Assembly: GCA_009746045.1 (NCBI GenBank) | Contig: RPFO01000253.1 | Location: 1,493,888-1,557,887, forward strand | Length of the DNA stretch: 64,000 nucleotides | Reading direction: 5' to 3' | From: Mesostigma viride | Lineage: Eukaryota > Streptophyta > Mesostigmatophyceae > Mesostigmatales > Mesostigmataceae | Shown here: in pieces, positions 21,399 to 32,100 of the stretch | Position numbering within the stretch: the first letter of the stretch is position 1 | Layout: every line of letters starts with the position of its first letter | Notes under the pieces: model-generated | The model's database searches: none | What the model was told of the DNA's origin: nothing | Seen by the model: the letters and a program-made list of their open reading frames with translations, nothing else | Translations under genes and position numbers: made by a program

Positions 21399-23324
21399 CT
21401 ATCTGGCGTGCCTCCCGCGGGATTGCACACGCGGGCGCTTCCCCACTGGGGGGGGCTCGTTGTCCTCTATGACCTGGGCCCACTTGGCCTTGTCCATCAT
21501 CTTCTTCCAAATCACGGAGAGGCCTAGGCCCCCCATGTCCTCGACTAGCTGTTCTTTGAAAGTGCGGGCCTTGCGGCGTCTAACATCACTGGGCCCAGCC
21601 CACGTCAGGAGGTGCCGGCCAGGCTGGGCTGGTCGCAGTCCTGCGGGGGGGCCACGTGAGGTGTCTACCTGGTTGGTGCGAGCTAGGTGCCCTACTAGCT
21701 GCAGGCGGCGTTGCTTAATGGTGCTGGTGATATAGGGCATGCCCTGGTACAGGTCCTCATTGCGGACATGAGCAGCATATCCTACTCTGAAAATGGAACG
21801 CAGCATGTTGGTGACCGCGCCGCCCAGCTTGCGGGCCAGGTCGGCGGTGAGGGTCCACGTTTCGGCGCCATACGTGAGAACAGGAAGGACGAGGACCTTG
21901 AACAGGTCCTGTTTCTCGATCTTGCCCAGGGGCTTGCGCCACAGGGCCCGGTACTGGCGTAAAGCGTGCCAGGCGAGGGAGATGCGATGGTCCACATCAA
22001 CCTCGCAGCTGGGGAGCAGGCTGCCCAGCAGCTTAACGCGGTCCCGATACAGGACTCGAGAGCCGTCTAGGAGATAGAGGGGCGGCGGTGAGTTGGTGAG
22101 CCCAACCGCCAGGGCCTCTGTCTTCTTGCTGACCTCAAGCCCCACTGCACGGGCCTCGAGAGCCAGGCAGTCAAGCCATGTCTGCACGTGCTCAGTGTCC
22201 TCGAAGAGGGTGGTGTCGTCTGCGTAAATGATGTCTGCTAGCCGAATGTCCGTGTCCGCACCGCCATGCCAGAATTTGTTAGCAACCTGCACAACGTTGC
22301 GGACATGAGCAGCATATCCTACTCTGTAAATGGATCGCAGCATGCTGGTGACCGCGCCGTCCAGCTTGCGGGCCAGGTCGGCGGTGAGGGTCCACGTCTC
22401 GGCTCCATACGTGAGAACAGGAAGGACGAGGACCTTGAACAGGTCCTGTTTCTCGATCTTGCCCAGGGGCTTGCGCCACAGGGCCCGGTACTGGCGTAAA
22501 GCGTGCCAGGCGAGGGAAATGCGATGGTCCACATCAACCTCGCAGCTGGGGAGCAGGCTGCCCAGCAGCTTAACGCGGTCCCGATACAGGACTCGAGAGC
22601 CATCTAGGAGAAAGAGGTCAGGCGGTGGGTTGGTGAGCCCAACCGCCAGGGCCTCTGTCTTCTTGCTGACCTCAAGCCCTACTGCACGGGCCTCGAGAGC
22701 CAGGCAGTCAAGCCATGTCTGCACATGCTCAGTGTCCTCGAAGAGGGTGGTGTCGTCTGCGTAGATGATGTCTGCCAGCCGAATCTCCGTGTCCGCACCG
22801 CCATGCCAGAATTTGTTAGCAACCTGCACTCCTGGTTCCCTGCCCACGATGCGGGAAAATCGCTTGCGCGCCTGAATCATTACGTATTCGACAACAATAA
22901 TGAACAGGTAGGGCGAGAGCACGCAGCCCTGCCACACACCCTTCTGTAAAGGGCATGGGGGCGTGGTCCCGTAAGAAGTGCGCACCGAAGTGGTGGACCC
23001 TTCATACAGGTTGCGGATGACAGCAATCAGGGGGCGGGGGATCCGGAACAACTCGAGGATGTCCCAAAGCGCAGGCCAGAACACCGAATCGAAGGCTTTG
23101 ATGAAGTCCACCAGCACAACGTGCAAAGGGGACTCACCAGGCTGAAGGCGTTGCAGTTCCTCCACCAGTCGGCGAGTAGCGAAGAGCGCCTGTACTGTGT
23201 TGCGACCTGAACGGAAGCCGTGCTGAGTCTCGCTGAGGTGACCGTCCAGGGCCGTGCGCAGGCGGTTCAGGATGAGCCGCATAAGAAGCTTGAGGGGGGC
23301 ACTTTGAGGGGGGCTCAGGGCCAT
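21399..23324 (-). CDS. LINE reverse transcriptase with duplicated catalytic segment
   Basis: 641 residues, with RT of the non-LTR type. QHGFRSGRNT near 34, motif A LVDFIKAFDS (D73), motif B KGVWQGCVLSP near 128 (tryptophan where arginine is usual), motif C YADD at 188-191. Then the segment from QVANKFWHGGAD to RVGYAAHVRN recurs in frame about 179 residues later, bringing a second YADD at 367-370. The C-terminus carries GHLARTNQVDTS and PPPVGKRPR. It copies LINE RNA at nicked target DNA in family terms; no endonuclease domain remains. The C-terminal GH-R motif resembles RTE-type elements, a weak hint. Whether the double-palm protein works is unknown; the other copies in this window show only a single unit. 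Confidence 0.85.
   Translation of the reverse strand: MALSPPQSAPLKLLMRLILNRLRTALDGHLSETQHGFRSGRNTVQALFATRRLVEELQRLQPGESPLHVVLVDFIKAFDSVFWPALWDILELFRIPRPLIAVIRNLYEGSTTSVRTSYGTTPPCPLQKGVWQGCVLSPYLFIIVVEYVMIQARKRFSRIVGREPGVQVANKFWHGGADTEIRLADIIYADDTTLFEDTEHVQTWLDCLALEARAVGLEVSKKTEALAVGLTNPPPDLFLLDGSRVLYRDRVKLLGSLLPSCEVDVDHRISLAWHALRQYRALWRKPLGKIEKQDLFKVLVLPVLTYGAETWTLTADLARKLDGAVTSMLRSIYRVGYAAHVRNVVQVANKFWHGGADTDIRLADIIYADDTTLFEDTEHVQTWLDCLALEARAVGLEVSKKTEALAVGLTNSPPPLYLLDGSRVLYRDRVKLLGSLLPSCEVDVDHRISLAWHALRQYRALWRKPLGKIEKQDLFKVLVLPVLTYGAETWTLTADLARKLGGAVTNMLRSIFRVGYAAHVRNEDLYQGMPYITSTIKQRRLQLVGHLARTNQVDTSRGPPAGLRPAQPGRHLLTWAGPSDVRRRKARTFKEQLVEDMGGLGLSVIWKKMMDKAKWAQVIEDNEPPPVGKRPRVQSRGRHAR
21760..22292 (-). 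repeat. Internal 533-bp RT duplication, unit 2
   Basis: Matches 22297-22829 at an offset of 537 bp, with a few substitutions (for example GGCGGCGGTGAG versus CAGGCGGTGGGT near 22081/22620). AACG (22293-22296) is filler at the junction. The duplicated block includes the catalytic YADD. Confidence 0.93.
22297..22829 (-). repeat. Internal 533-bp RT duplication, unit 1
   Basis: Protein-proximal copy of the same block; 537 bp is a multiple of three, so the frame is kept. Confidence 0.93.
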
Positions 23325-23330
23325 GTGTTA

Positions 23331-25174
23331 CGTATACTCCCAACTCTAGCAAGATCAGGGCGTGAATGTGTCTCGAGCCTAAGTCATCATCATACGCCGC
23401 ATGTCCAAGAATATTGGTTTCAATGGGCGACTTGTGCAGTCACCCTGGACCTTCCACATGGAAGCTGAGCAAGAAATGCGTTGAATTTTGTTTTGCAAGT
23501 TACTTCACATTTGCAACTGAGGAGCCTGGCTGGTGCAGTGACAATCAGTATTAGAAGCCCTATCTGCAATAAAAGTTGGCTGGGCAGCTCACAATCTTAG
23601 TCGGCAGGATCACTACTTAAAGTGAGATAACTATGTACAAAGGGCTCAGCAAACTAATGGCTAGGAGCCAAATGCTGGGAGTGTGTTATCCGCACAAGCA
23701 GCGATATTTGCGGGAAAAAAACAGCACACCCGTGCTATCAGGGTCACTGTCAGGGTTAAGAATTCCCAGCCCTTGCTGCCGTCCTCCCGTGTGTCCATCA
23801 AGAACCAACGGATGACTCAATGGCATGCAGCCTAGACTAGGAAAACTTGGTACAGGGAAAATTTGGTCCCGTCGAGGCAGGAAGAGATAGATAGACAGCA
23901 GGGCACTCAGTCACACTTGCGCATAACCGGCACGAGCAGCCATTTGCTCGAAAGCGAAATGTACTTGAGCCAGCCCACCGCTGTCAACATAAGCATTCCT
24001 TGAAATTTCCACTGCGGGCGCTTCACACTTGCGTCCGCTTGTGGGAATTGCCGAGCGTCGGGTCTGCACCATGGCAGCAAGAATTGCCAGCGCCGCTTTG
24101 CAAGGAGGCTTCGTCCTTTCCGGGCACGCCGGATGCCGGGTGACCACAACGTCTTATTGCTGCTTGACGCGAGGGGGCGGCTTCTCAGATGACAAAGCGT
24201 ATATCCAATAGCCCTGGAGACGCCAGAATCGAGGAAATCAAGTCGAGTTAAGGGAATCCTGGGGAAATTGTTAAGCTTCTGCGACATTGGAATGCGCAAT
24301 TCGACCCACAGACAAATTCCAAGAACGCATTACGTCAACCCGGCGACGTGTCCCGCCCTGCCCACCTAGTGTCCCACCCACCCACCCACCCCACCCCGCA
24401 ACGGTTTCTGCCATATTTAGAATGGTCGCTCATATTGCCTCCTCTATGCGTACTATACAGGCAAGCGGGACATTTTACGCCACAAAAAAAAGTACGGTGC
24501 TTGTTGGAGCTACACGAGCCAATTGCAAAATTCGACGACTGAGATCAGCAAAAATCCCTGCGCAAGACAGCGTGGTGTGCACCTGTCTAAATCTCAACGA
24601 CTCAGCGGGAAGGCTCCCAACGGTAAGACTGACAACAGCCAAAATTTCGATTGGCGGAAGGATACAAATGCAACCACGTGCATGACGCACAACACCATGA
24701 CAAACGATGCCAACGGCGACGAGAGCATGGAGGAAAGTTCTGGATCTTTTGCGTCGTCCATTGACGCGGTCACATCCAGTCCGTCCATGGCTCCCCGTAT
24801 GGATGCCATGTTGTCCAATAACCAACTTGTAAATGGCTTATTATCAATCTTTGCGAAGACCTAGCAAGCCATATCGTGTCTCCGGGTCGGCATGGGGTGA
24901 ACGAAACGTTTTTCCGCTTTTCGTGAGCAGCTGCGAATTTGGGCATTCGAGAGTCCAGACAGCCTCGGCAGTTTTCTTATTCTGGCATATCCGATGTAAT
25001 ATAACACAGGCGAATACCTGGCGAATCTTGTCCTTCAGGCTTGTGTTAAAATTTGACAGGTAAAACCTGGGTAAAAACTAAAAAGGCTGTGGTGGACTGG
25101 TGGTCCTATGACTCCTATCTAAACCAGCTAATTACTTTATCCATGAAGGCACAATTTATGCGCTCTTATGTATG
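23331..25174. other. Intergenic with weak minus-strand coding candidates
   Basis: No firm gene. On the minus strand an open stretch at 23911-24147 (ends LAQVHFAFEQMAARAG) and a possible first exon at 24818 downward (MDNMASIRGAMDGLD) could belong to one spliced gene, but splice sites and family support are lacking. (CCCA)n-like sequence lies at 24368-24394. Confidence 0.25.
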
Positions 25175-25189
25175 TCTTATGAACTCGAT
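25175..25189 (+). repeat. Target-site duplication, left (L1-like LINE)
   Basis: TCTTATGAACTCGAT, identical to 28202-28216; together they flank the LINE. Confidence 0.85.
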
Positions 25190-28100
25190 TTCCGGTGAAA
25201 TGGGTGTTAGTTTATTTCCATATAACAGTTAAGGTGACCCAGGTGTGCCAAAAATAGCCTGAGATGCCTAGTTGTGCCTAAATTGGGGTGCCCGCATTAA
25301 TAAGGCGCGCCCTGCGACCACTTCTTCTTATTTTCGGGGAAATGGGTATATTTTATTAGCCAATTATGGACCAAAGAGGTGAGAGGGGAAATGAGTATCA
25401 GCGAATCCTAATGAAGGTGGGCACGCACACGTGTGGCGGTGACAGGTGAAAGGCTAATAGGGCGCGTTATTAGACCAGGGAAGCCATTGGACCTGAGTGA
25501 TGTCGCCATGAGGCATACTGGTGAATACCTGATTACGGCCCAGTAGATCATGAAAAAGCTGGAGCGGGCTGGGCTTGTCGTTATTGGGCCCTGGGTCCCA
25601 CACCCTGTGTTGTTCCTGAGCTAACAGCCAGTAGCGGCGCATAGCCGCATTCCATAGGTATATAAAGCGCCGGACTACGCCGCCGCGGGTATACTCCTCG
25701 CGGACCTTAAAGACTGTCTCGTTGCGTATGGTCCAGATCGCGTATAGCATAGTAGTGCGTAGCCATATCCATTCTGCTTGGGAAACTGAAAGCTCGGACC
25801 CTGGTGTGCCAGCAATACCGAAAATGATGGTACGCACGCTGATTGGGAGAGTGGGTGGCGATGCCGTCCATGCGGCCCAGATGTTAATGAGCCACGTCCA
25901 AACCCCAGGGAGATTACAGTAAAGAAACCTGTGCTCAATGGTTTCACTAGGGTGCGTGCACAGGCATGATGCATCATGACCAAAACGCTCGTGGAGCATG
26001 GCGCAGACCCCTATCGCCCTATGCATCAAAAGGTGTTGTACATCAGTGGCCCTGCGGTCCACGAGAGGGTGGTCTACCGCCAGGGTAATCATCTTAACCC
26101 AAGTGTAGCCCGGCCAATGTATTCCCCAGCGGGCTCGGCCCGGGTGGGGCTGATGGTACATATGCAACAAGATATCATAACCCCAATCTGCGGTGTACTC
26201 AAAGATACATTTGCTGGTTCTGATGTCCCCCTTGGTTAAGACCCATCCAAATTCAACCGGGTCCAGATGTAGTAGATCGAGCCGTGTGTTGCCCACGTGT
26301 AGCCATGTAATGCTCTCAACCGGGGATAATGGGTCCGGCTGGATCATGCAGGATCTTGGCACAGACCATGGGACTACGCGTATGCGGTGACACTGGGAAG
26401 CTGGCGTGTACGCATATAAGGTGGATAGTTGATACAGACACCCATTGTGGCCAGAAATAGCGTCCAGCAGTTGTAGTTGGAGCCCCTCAGGTGGCAGAAC
26501 CGTCACGACTAAACCCTTGCACGCAGGCGTGACTCCGTCGGCGTAGAAGCTAACCCAGTCGCCGGTTATAATTGGCTTGCGTGGGGCAGTCATCAATGCA
26601 TGCCACGCCGCTGGTATCGCACTTATAAGAGTTTGCCACGCTTGCAGGGAGGGCATGTGGGAGACCCAAGTGCTGACCTCGTCGTAGCTGAGCCGTCGGT
26701 ACGCAGCGCCGTGCCCCAGGTAGAGGTCCAGCACCCTGACAATCGGCGGTGACGCGCGCAGAAAGCCATCATACGGGTTGTGTCCGTGGAGAGTGCCCAG
26801 GGGCTTGTTAGTAGCGTCTGTGATTAAGTCATTAAAAAAGAGTGGCTGCCGTGCCACCTCCTCTCTAGTAGTAGGAAAGACTAGGCGACCCGGCTTGAGC
26901 TTATTGTAACCTGTCCATATGCGCTGCCAATACCATGGGAGTCCTTTGTACGAAATAAGGGTGCTGCCCAGTATGCCCGCCCCCAGTTGCCACGAGGTGC
27001 CACTAGCATGGGTGGAAAGAGAGGCTAGCGTTTCACGTGCAAGCATGCAGCCAGGGTGTGTGTTAACGCCCATAAAAACGGATATCACTTGTTTAGCATA
27101 CAGCGACCACAGACGCCATTGTATGTTGTGGAGCCCGAGGCCCCCGTGCACCCATGACATGAAGGACATCTCTCTGTTGATCCATCCGTGGACCGTGTGG
27201 GAGATTAAGCCTTTCTGTTTCCAGACAAAATTGCTGCCAAGGCGTTGGATGAGCTGTGTGGTGGCATCATTGGGTGGGTGTGCTTGGCAATAATACAAGA
27301 CCTTAGAGAACAACAGTTGGTTGACGATCAGGGTTCGCCCTCGTAGGCTCATGCGGTGGACGGCCCCCCAGCGCCCTGCGGTAAGGAGAACGCCTGCAAG
27401 CTTGCCCACGTGGTTGGTTTCATCATACATGAAAGAACGTTGTTCAGCCAAGCGTCCCTCGGGTGTGCAGCCGATGGGACAATTGTGCAAAAGGTGGTGA
27501 TCCCCCGGCTTGACCCAGGTCACAGCCAGGTTGGGGAGGGCGTAGCGTAGGGTGTTGGTTTTGCCGATATGCAGTCCCGTGGACTTGAGCACATTGCATC
27601 GTTGTTGTGTGGCAACAGAATAGGTAGTGATATTATCCATGACAGCATGCACTTCAGGCAGAGAGATACAAACATTTGTTGTGTCATCCACATAAGCCGT
27701 TTGGAATATACCTTTACCGTTACCTGTCGGGAAGCCCCGAATGCGAGGATCGTTCTGGTGTAGCCAGTAGAGTCCTGCGTGGGCCAAGAGAAATAGAATA
27801 GGGGACATGCAATCTCCTTGTGGTAGCGATCGTGAGCTAGCGCCGGTCGCTGACTTGTGTCCGTCTATTAGTAAATACCAAGCCAGGGATTTGATCATAC
27901 CCATAATGACGGTCATGAGTTGTGGGCCAAATCCTAGTGCGGTTAGAATGTGTTCTAGGTATTCCCAGCACATACGGTCAAAGGCTTTTTCAAAATCCCA
28001 AAACAATATGAAACCCTCTATATCGTCGCGCCAGGCTTTTTCCACAATGTCCATGATGAGGGTAATGCTGTCGTTGATGTGGAGATTGGCCCTAAAGCCC

Positions 28101-28201
28101 ACTTGCTCCGGACCAATGAGGAAGTCTAGGACGGTGTATAAGCGTCGTTGGATTATAAAAATTTGGACCTCATTCCCGATTTGTGCGTGTCATCCACTTC
28201 T
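25190..28201 (-). mobile_element. L1-like LINE insertion bounded by a 15-bp target duplication
   Basis: The element runs 28201 (truncated 5' end) to 25190 (3' end) on the minus strand, with identical 15-bp flanks. The 3' UTR (25190-25453) has no poly(A); it contains diverged repeats of a GGGAAATGGGT-like word near 25196, 25335 and 25383. The frame is open from about 28189, in the middle of RT, so endonuclease and ORF1 are absent. Confidence 0.85.
25454..28102 (-). CDS. L1-clade reverse transcriptase, C-terminal 882 residues
   Basis: RT motifs: GFRANLHINDSI at the start, motif A DFEKAFDRM (D36), motif B PQGDCMSPILF (95-104), catalytic YVDD at 137-140. A Cys/His cluster follows near the C-terminus (CLCTHPSETIEHRFLYC), as in the zinc-knuckle tail of plant L1 elements. 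The listed start is a GTG; the reading frame really continues about 29 codons upstream (…DFLIGPEQVG) and lacks a true start because of 5' truncation. The frame is intact for 882 codons, so insertion is recent. In the family this enzyme carries out target-primed reverse transcription. It is unrelated at close range to the F1 LINE nearby. Confidence 0.9.
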   Translation of the reverse strand: MGFRANLHINDSITLIMDIVEKAWRDDIEGFILFWDFEKAFDRMCWEYLEHILTALGFGPQLMTVIMGMIKSLAWYLLIDGHKSATGASSRSLPQGDCMSPILFLLAHAGLYWLHQNDPRIRGFPTGNGKGIFQTAYVDDTTNVCISLPEVHAVMDNITTYSVATQQRCNVLKSTGLHIGKTNTLRYALPNLAVTWVKPGDHHLLHNCPIGCTPEGRLAEQRSFMYDETNHVGKLAGVLLTAGRWGAVHRMSLRGRTLIVNQLLFSKVLYYCQAHPPNDATTQLIQRLGSNFVWKQKGLISHTVHGWINREMSFMSWVHGGLGLHNIQWRLWSLYAKQVISVFMGVNTHPGCMLARETLASLSTHASGTSWQLGAGILGSTLISYKGLPWYWQRIWTGYNKLKPGRLVFPTTREEVARQPLFFNDLITDATNKPLGTLHGHNPYDGFLRASPPIVRVLDLYLGHGAAYRRLSYDEVSTWVSHMPSLQAWQTLISAIPAAWHALMTAPRKPIITGDWVSFYADGVTPACKGLVVTVLPPEGLQLQLLDAISGHNGCLYQLSTLYAYTPASQCHRIRVVPWSVPRSCMIQPDPLSPVESITWLHVGNTRLDLLHLDPVEFGWVLTKGDIRTSKCIFEYTADWGYDILLHMYHQPHPGRARWGIHWPGYTWVKMITLAVDHPLVDRRATDVQHLLMHRAIGVCAMLHERFGHDASCLCTHPSETIEHRFLYCNLPGVWTWLINIWAAWTASPPTLPISVRTIIFGIAGTPGSELSVSQAEWIWLRTTMLYAIWTIRNETVFKVREEYTRGGVVRRFIYLWNAAMRRYWLLAQEQHRVWDPGPNNDKPSPLQLFHDLLGRNQVFTSMPHGDITQVQWLPWSNNAPY

Positions 28202-28216
28202 TCTTATGAACTCGAT
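28202..28216 (+). repeat. Target-site duplication, right (L1-like LINE)
   Basis: TCTTATGAACTCGAT, identical to 25175-25189. Confidence 0.85.
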
Positions 28217-29147
28217 CAGTCCACCTGTGCCCACTAAACCGGGGGAGCAACAACAACAACTGGGCCCACTGAACAGTAGTGTCAAGTGTTGGTCTGTGTT
28301 GGTACATGTACGTCCGTATGTGATAGATATCGTGGGCTAATTAGCGGGCCTGAACTGGACTAAATAAGCTGAGTACATATAACGACATGTAAGCGGACAT
28401 GGGTAAACGCCAAGGTCAAGAAACAATATTGCCTAGGTCAAGAAACAGTAATAGTAAACACCAGGCACAACTGTAGGCACTATGTACTAGATGTAGGCAG
28501 GTCCCACTGAACGAACAGTCGAACACGCTGACAACCTATTCTTGGCGAATAAACTCAACTCCACTCCTGCTCCACTCAACATGGCGACTGGCGTCTGGAC
28601 GGTTTTCGTAGCGTCAAAGTGCTACTGCATGCCACTCCACTGGAGCGAATTATGGGCAACAACAACAACCACTGGAGCGAAGCTGCTGTGTGTTGGATGC
28701 AACTAACTCACTAACTAACTGGAGCGAAGCTGCTGGTGCAGGCGACTGCAGCAACAACAACATGTACGAGCATTTTTCCGCGTGGCCCTAAGAAGTAAGA
28801 ACCACCAGACGAGCACGCGAGCGGGGAAGCTAAGGCACAAGCAGACACCAGCCCTCTCGACGGTCAAGGGCTCAAGGCGAATTATCCTGTCTGGAGCCTG
28901 GATTTTACTTTCTCTAGCGAGGGCACTGGCTCAGAACAGTTGCATTCGGATATCTGGGTTATAATCGTCGTGTTATCATCCTGCGTGTTTTGGAGGCATG
29001 GCTTTGATGGTTGCGAAGATGCCGGCGTGAATGGCTAGTGTAACAGGGTACCTGTTCCCGCATTTGTAGCCTGCTGCTACGGGAAAGAACATTGCGTAGA
29101 TGCCAGTACTCTAAAAATCTAGTTCACTGCTAAAGGCTTATTTTGAA
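28217..29147. other. Upstream region of the MKK gene
   Basis: No gene. CAACAACAACAA near 28250 and CAACAACAACAACC near 28660; the promoter of the MAPKK gene should lie here, but no clear TATA box is seen. Confidence 0.4.
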
Positions 29148-32100
29148 ATGAGTACGAAACGAGAGAAAACGAGACCTGCCACACTTGCTTTGCCGGAGCA
29201 GCCCAAAACACCTTTTTCTTTGTAAGTGCTAGACATTCCTGCCAAACCAAATGGCATTGCCGTGCAGCATGCAAACTGTACTATTGAGCTACTTCAACAA
29301 GGGAATCTATAATGGTGCGTTTTCTCCTGCCTGACTTTTGTTTCGGGAAATTACGTGCTCATTCGGGGCTGCGATGGCGCAGATCACAGAGCGGGACGTT
29401 TACGGAGGGTGACATCAGCATCAACAAATCTGGACTCGTGATTGGTGGAAAGCCAGACTCCCCTGGTGTAGAGAGTCGGGCGAGCAGGCCGGCCAGTGCA
29501 AAGACGTGAGTACTCTGTCTTTGTGGTGGTGGCAGCGCCAGTTGGATAAGTGTACCTGTACCGGGAGCCAGCATGTCCACCCGATAGTTGCAGGGCGTGA
29601 TCCAGCGACGCTGCATGAAGGTTTACTGGACACGCCCGGCGAAGCCAAAAGTACGCAGCCGTGCTGGCTTGCAGGCATTGCTTCGACGGCTGTGTGCGGT
29701 GGCCCATACTCCTGTGCAACCAGATTCGACAATTACACACATACCAGCGCATTGCTAACTGTTTGCACACCACATTGCTAAACGCTTGTTCATCACAGAC
29801 GCGCCTTTTATACTGTGCTCGTCACGCCGTTGTCCTGTTTTAGCTTGGCACTGGCCAGGGCGATAAGTTATCGCTGTGCCGACAGCAGCACCTAGAGCGG
29901 AGGGTGCGTGCACCAGATAGGGCGACCGGATGGGGTACCATAGCTGTTATCATGTGACCCTGCATTCCTGCTGGATTTGTGCCGTTGTGTATTGTGCAGG
30001 GTATTCGATTATGCTGCCAAGGGAACGGTTGAGAGCCACCAGGTACGGCTCCTACCCTGGCTATCTCTTGGTGCTATTATTGTCGCACATTTATATCTGT
30101 ATGGGCACATATTTATGTACGTATCTTCATGTATATGTTTCTTGTTGCCATGGATTCGAGCGAGATGGCCGAGTGCCGCCATGCTTAATGCGCATGATTC
30201 TGCTGGCATTATAGAATGTTTTCGTTGCATTGGGAGCCATAGGGTAGATATGTATACACACATGTGTCTGTAAACCAGCCGTTTGCTTGAGCTCTGTTGC
30301 TATCTGTAGACCGGTGATTTTGATTTATTGACACTGTCTGGAGGCGTTTGATTGTCTTGACACTCCAGATGTGTGATTGCCTTGACACTGTCTGGACAAG
30401 TGTGATTGCCTTGACACTGTCTGTACAAGTGTGATTGCCTTGACACTGTCTGGACAAGTGTGATTGCCTTGACACTGTCTGGACAAGTGTGATTGCCTTG
30501 ACACTGTCTGGACAAGTGTGATTGCCTTGACACTGTCTGGACAAGTGTGATTGCCTTGACACTGTGTGGACAAGTGCGATTGCCTTGACACTGTCTGGAC
30601 AAGTGTGATTGCCTTGACACTGTCTGGAGGTGTGTGATTGCCTTGACACTGTTTGGACAAGTGTGGTTGCCTTGACACTGTGTGGACAAGTGTGATTGCC
30701 TTGACACTGTCTGGACAAGTGTGAGTGCCTTGACACTGTTTGGACAAGTGTGATTGCCTTGACACTGTGTGGACAAGTGTGATTGCCTTGGCACTGTCTG
30801 GATAAGTGTGATTGCCTTGACGCTGTCTGGACAAGTGTGATTGCCTTGACACTGTCTGGACAAGTGTGATTGCCTTGACACTGTGTGGACAAGTGTGGTT
30901 GCCTTGACACTGTCTGGACAAGTGTGATTGCCTTGATACTGTCTGGACAAGTGTGATGGCCTTGACACTGTCTGGGGGTGTGTGATTGCCTTGACACTGT
31001 CTGGACAAGTGTGGTTGCCTTGATACTCTCTGGACAAGTGTGATTGCCTTGACACTGTCTGGACAAGTGTGATTGCCTTGACGCTGTCTGGACAAGTGTG
31101 ATTGCCTTGATACTCTCTGGACAAGTGTGATTGCCTTGGCACTGTCTGGAGGTGTGTGATTGCCTTGACACTGTTTTGACAAGTGTGGTTGCCTTGACAC
31201 TGTGTGGACAAGTGTGGTTGCCTTGACACTGTGTGGACAAGTGTGATTGCCTTGACACTGTCTGGACAAGTGTGATTGCCTTGACACTGTCTGGAGGTGT
31301 GTGATTGCCTTGACACTGTGTGGACAAGTGTGATTGCCTTGACACTGTGTGGACAAGTGTGATTGCCTTGACACTGTCTGGACAAGTGTGATTGCCTTGA
31401 CACTGTCTGGAGGTGTGTGATTGCCTTGACACTGTTTGGACAAGTGTGGTTGCCTTGACACTGTTTGGACAAGTGTGGTTGCCTTGACACTGTGTGGACA
31501 AGTGTGATTGCCTTGACACTGTGTGGACAAGTGTGATTGCCTTGGCACTGTCTGGAGGTGTGTGATTGCCTTGACACTGTGTGGACAAGTGTGATTGCCT
31601 TGACATTGTCTGGACACTGGTGATCGCCAGACGTCATCGGGGCCTTGTGAACTTGGCCACCCCTCCCCCAGTGGGCCATCCTAGTCCCTCACACCCATGT
31701 GGCTGCCTGGTCGCAGTATTAGATTCATTCTGGGTGGGTTCAGTAGAGGCTATCAAGCAATGGTTGTACATAACTAGTACTTTGCGCATGACACGCAAGT
31801 ACTTACTTACTTCGTACATAACCCCCATCGTCACTTGGTGGCATGCCCCGGGCTCTGCCTGTGCTGCAGCCCTCTCGCTGATCCGCACCCTGCCAGTGGC
31901 GGGGTTGTGCGCCTGCCCCTGCCGTTGTCATGCACTGCCCCACCCACGTCACCCTTGTGACCTCACCCGTTCCCTGCCCTGCCTCCCCCGTTGCCGCTGC
32001 GGTCTCGTGCCCGCCACTTCCCGTCCCTTTTCCCCCCTGTTGCTGAGCGCCTGCGCCATGAGGAGGAGTGCGTGCCCTGCCCTTGGCTGTGGTTTTGTCA

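Larger units (their letters stand above)
21210..23330 (-). mobile_element. LINE F1 copy A (longest copy)
   Basis: From low to high coordinates: TTAATT tract 21210-21226, hairpin 21232-21255, four GGAT units, 3' UTR, then one long ORF (21399-23324). It lacks the endonuclease and the N-terminal part of RT, so it is 5'-truncated near 23330. Confidence 0.85.

Noticed and set aside
30344..31617. CRISPR-like array (29-bp repeat)
   Set aside because: Units abut with no unique spacers and lie in a eukaryotic intron; it is a minisatellite.
30209..31679. Three overlapping 430-465-codon frames of [15 protein letters not shown] type on the minus strand
   Set aside because: They are the three frames of a 29-bp minisatellite inside an MKK intron; all frames are open because the unit lacks stops. 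Not proteins.
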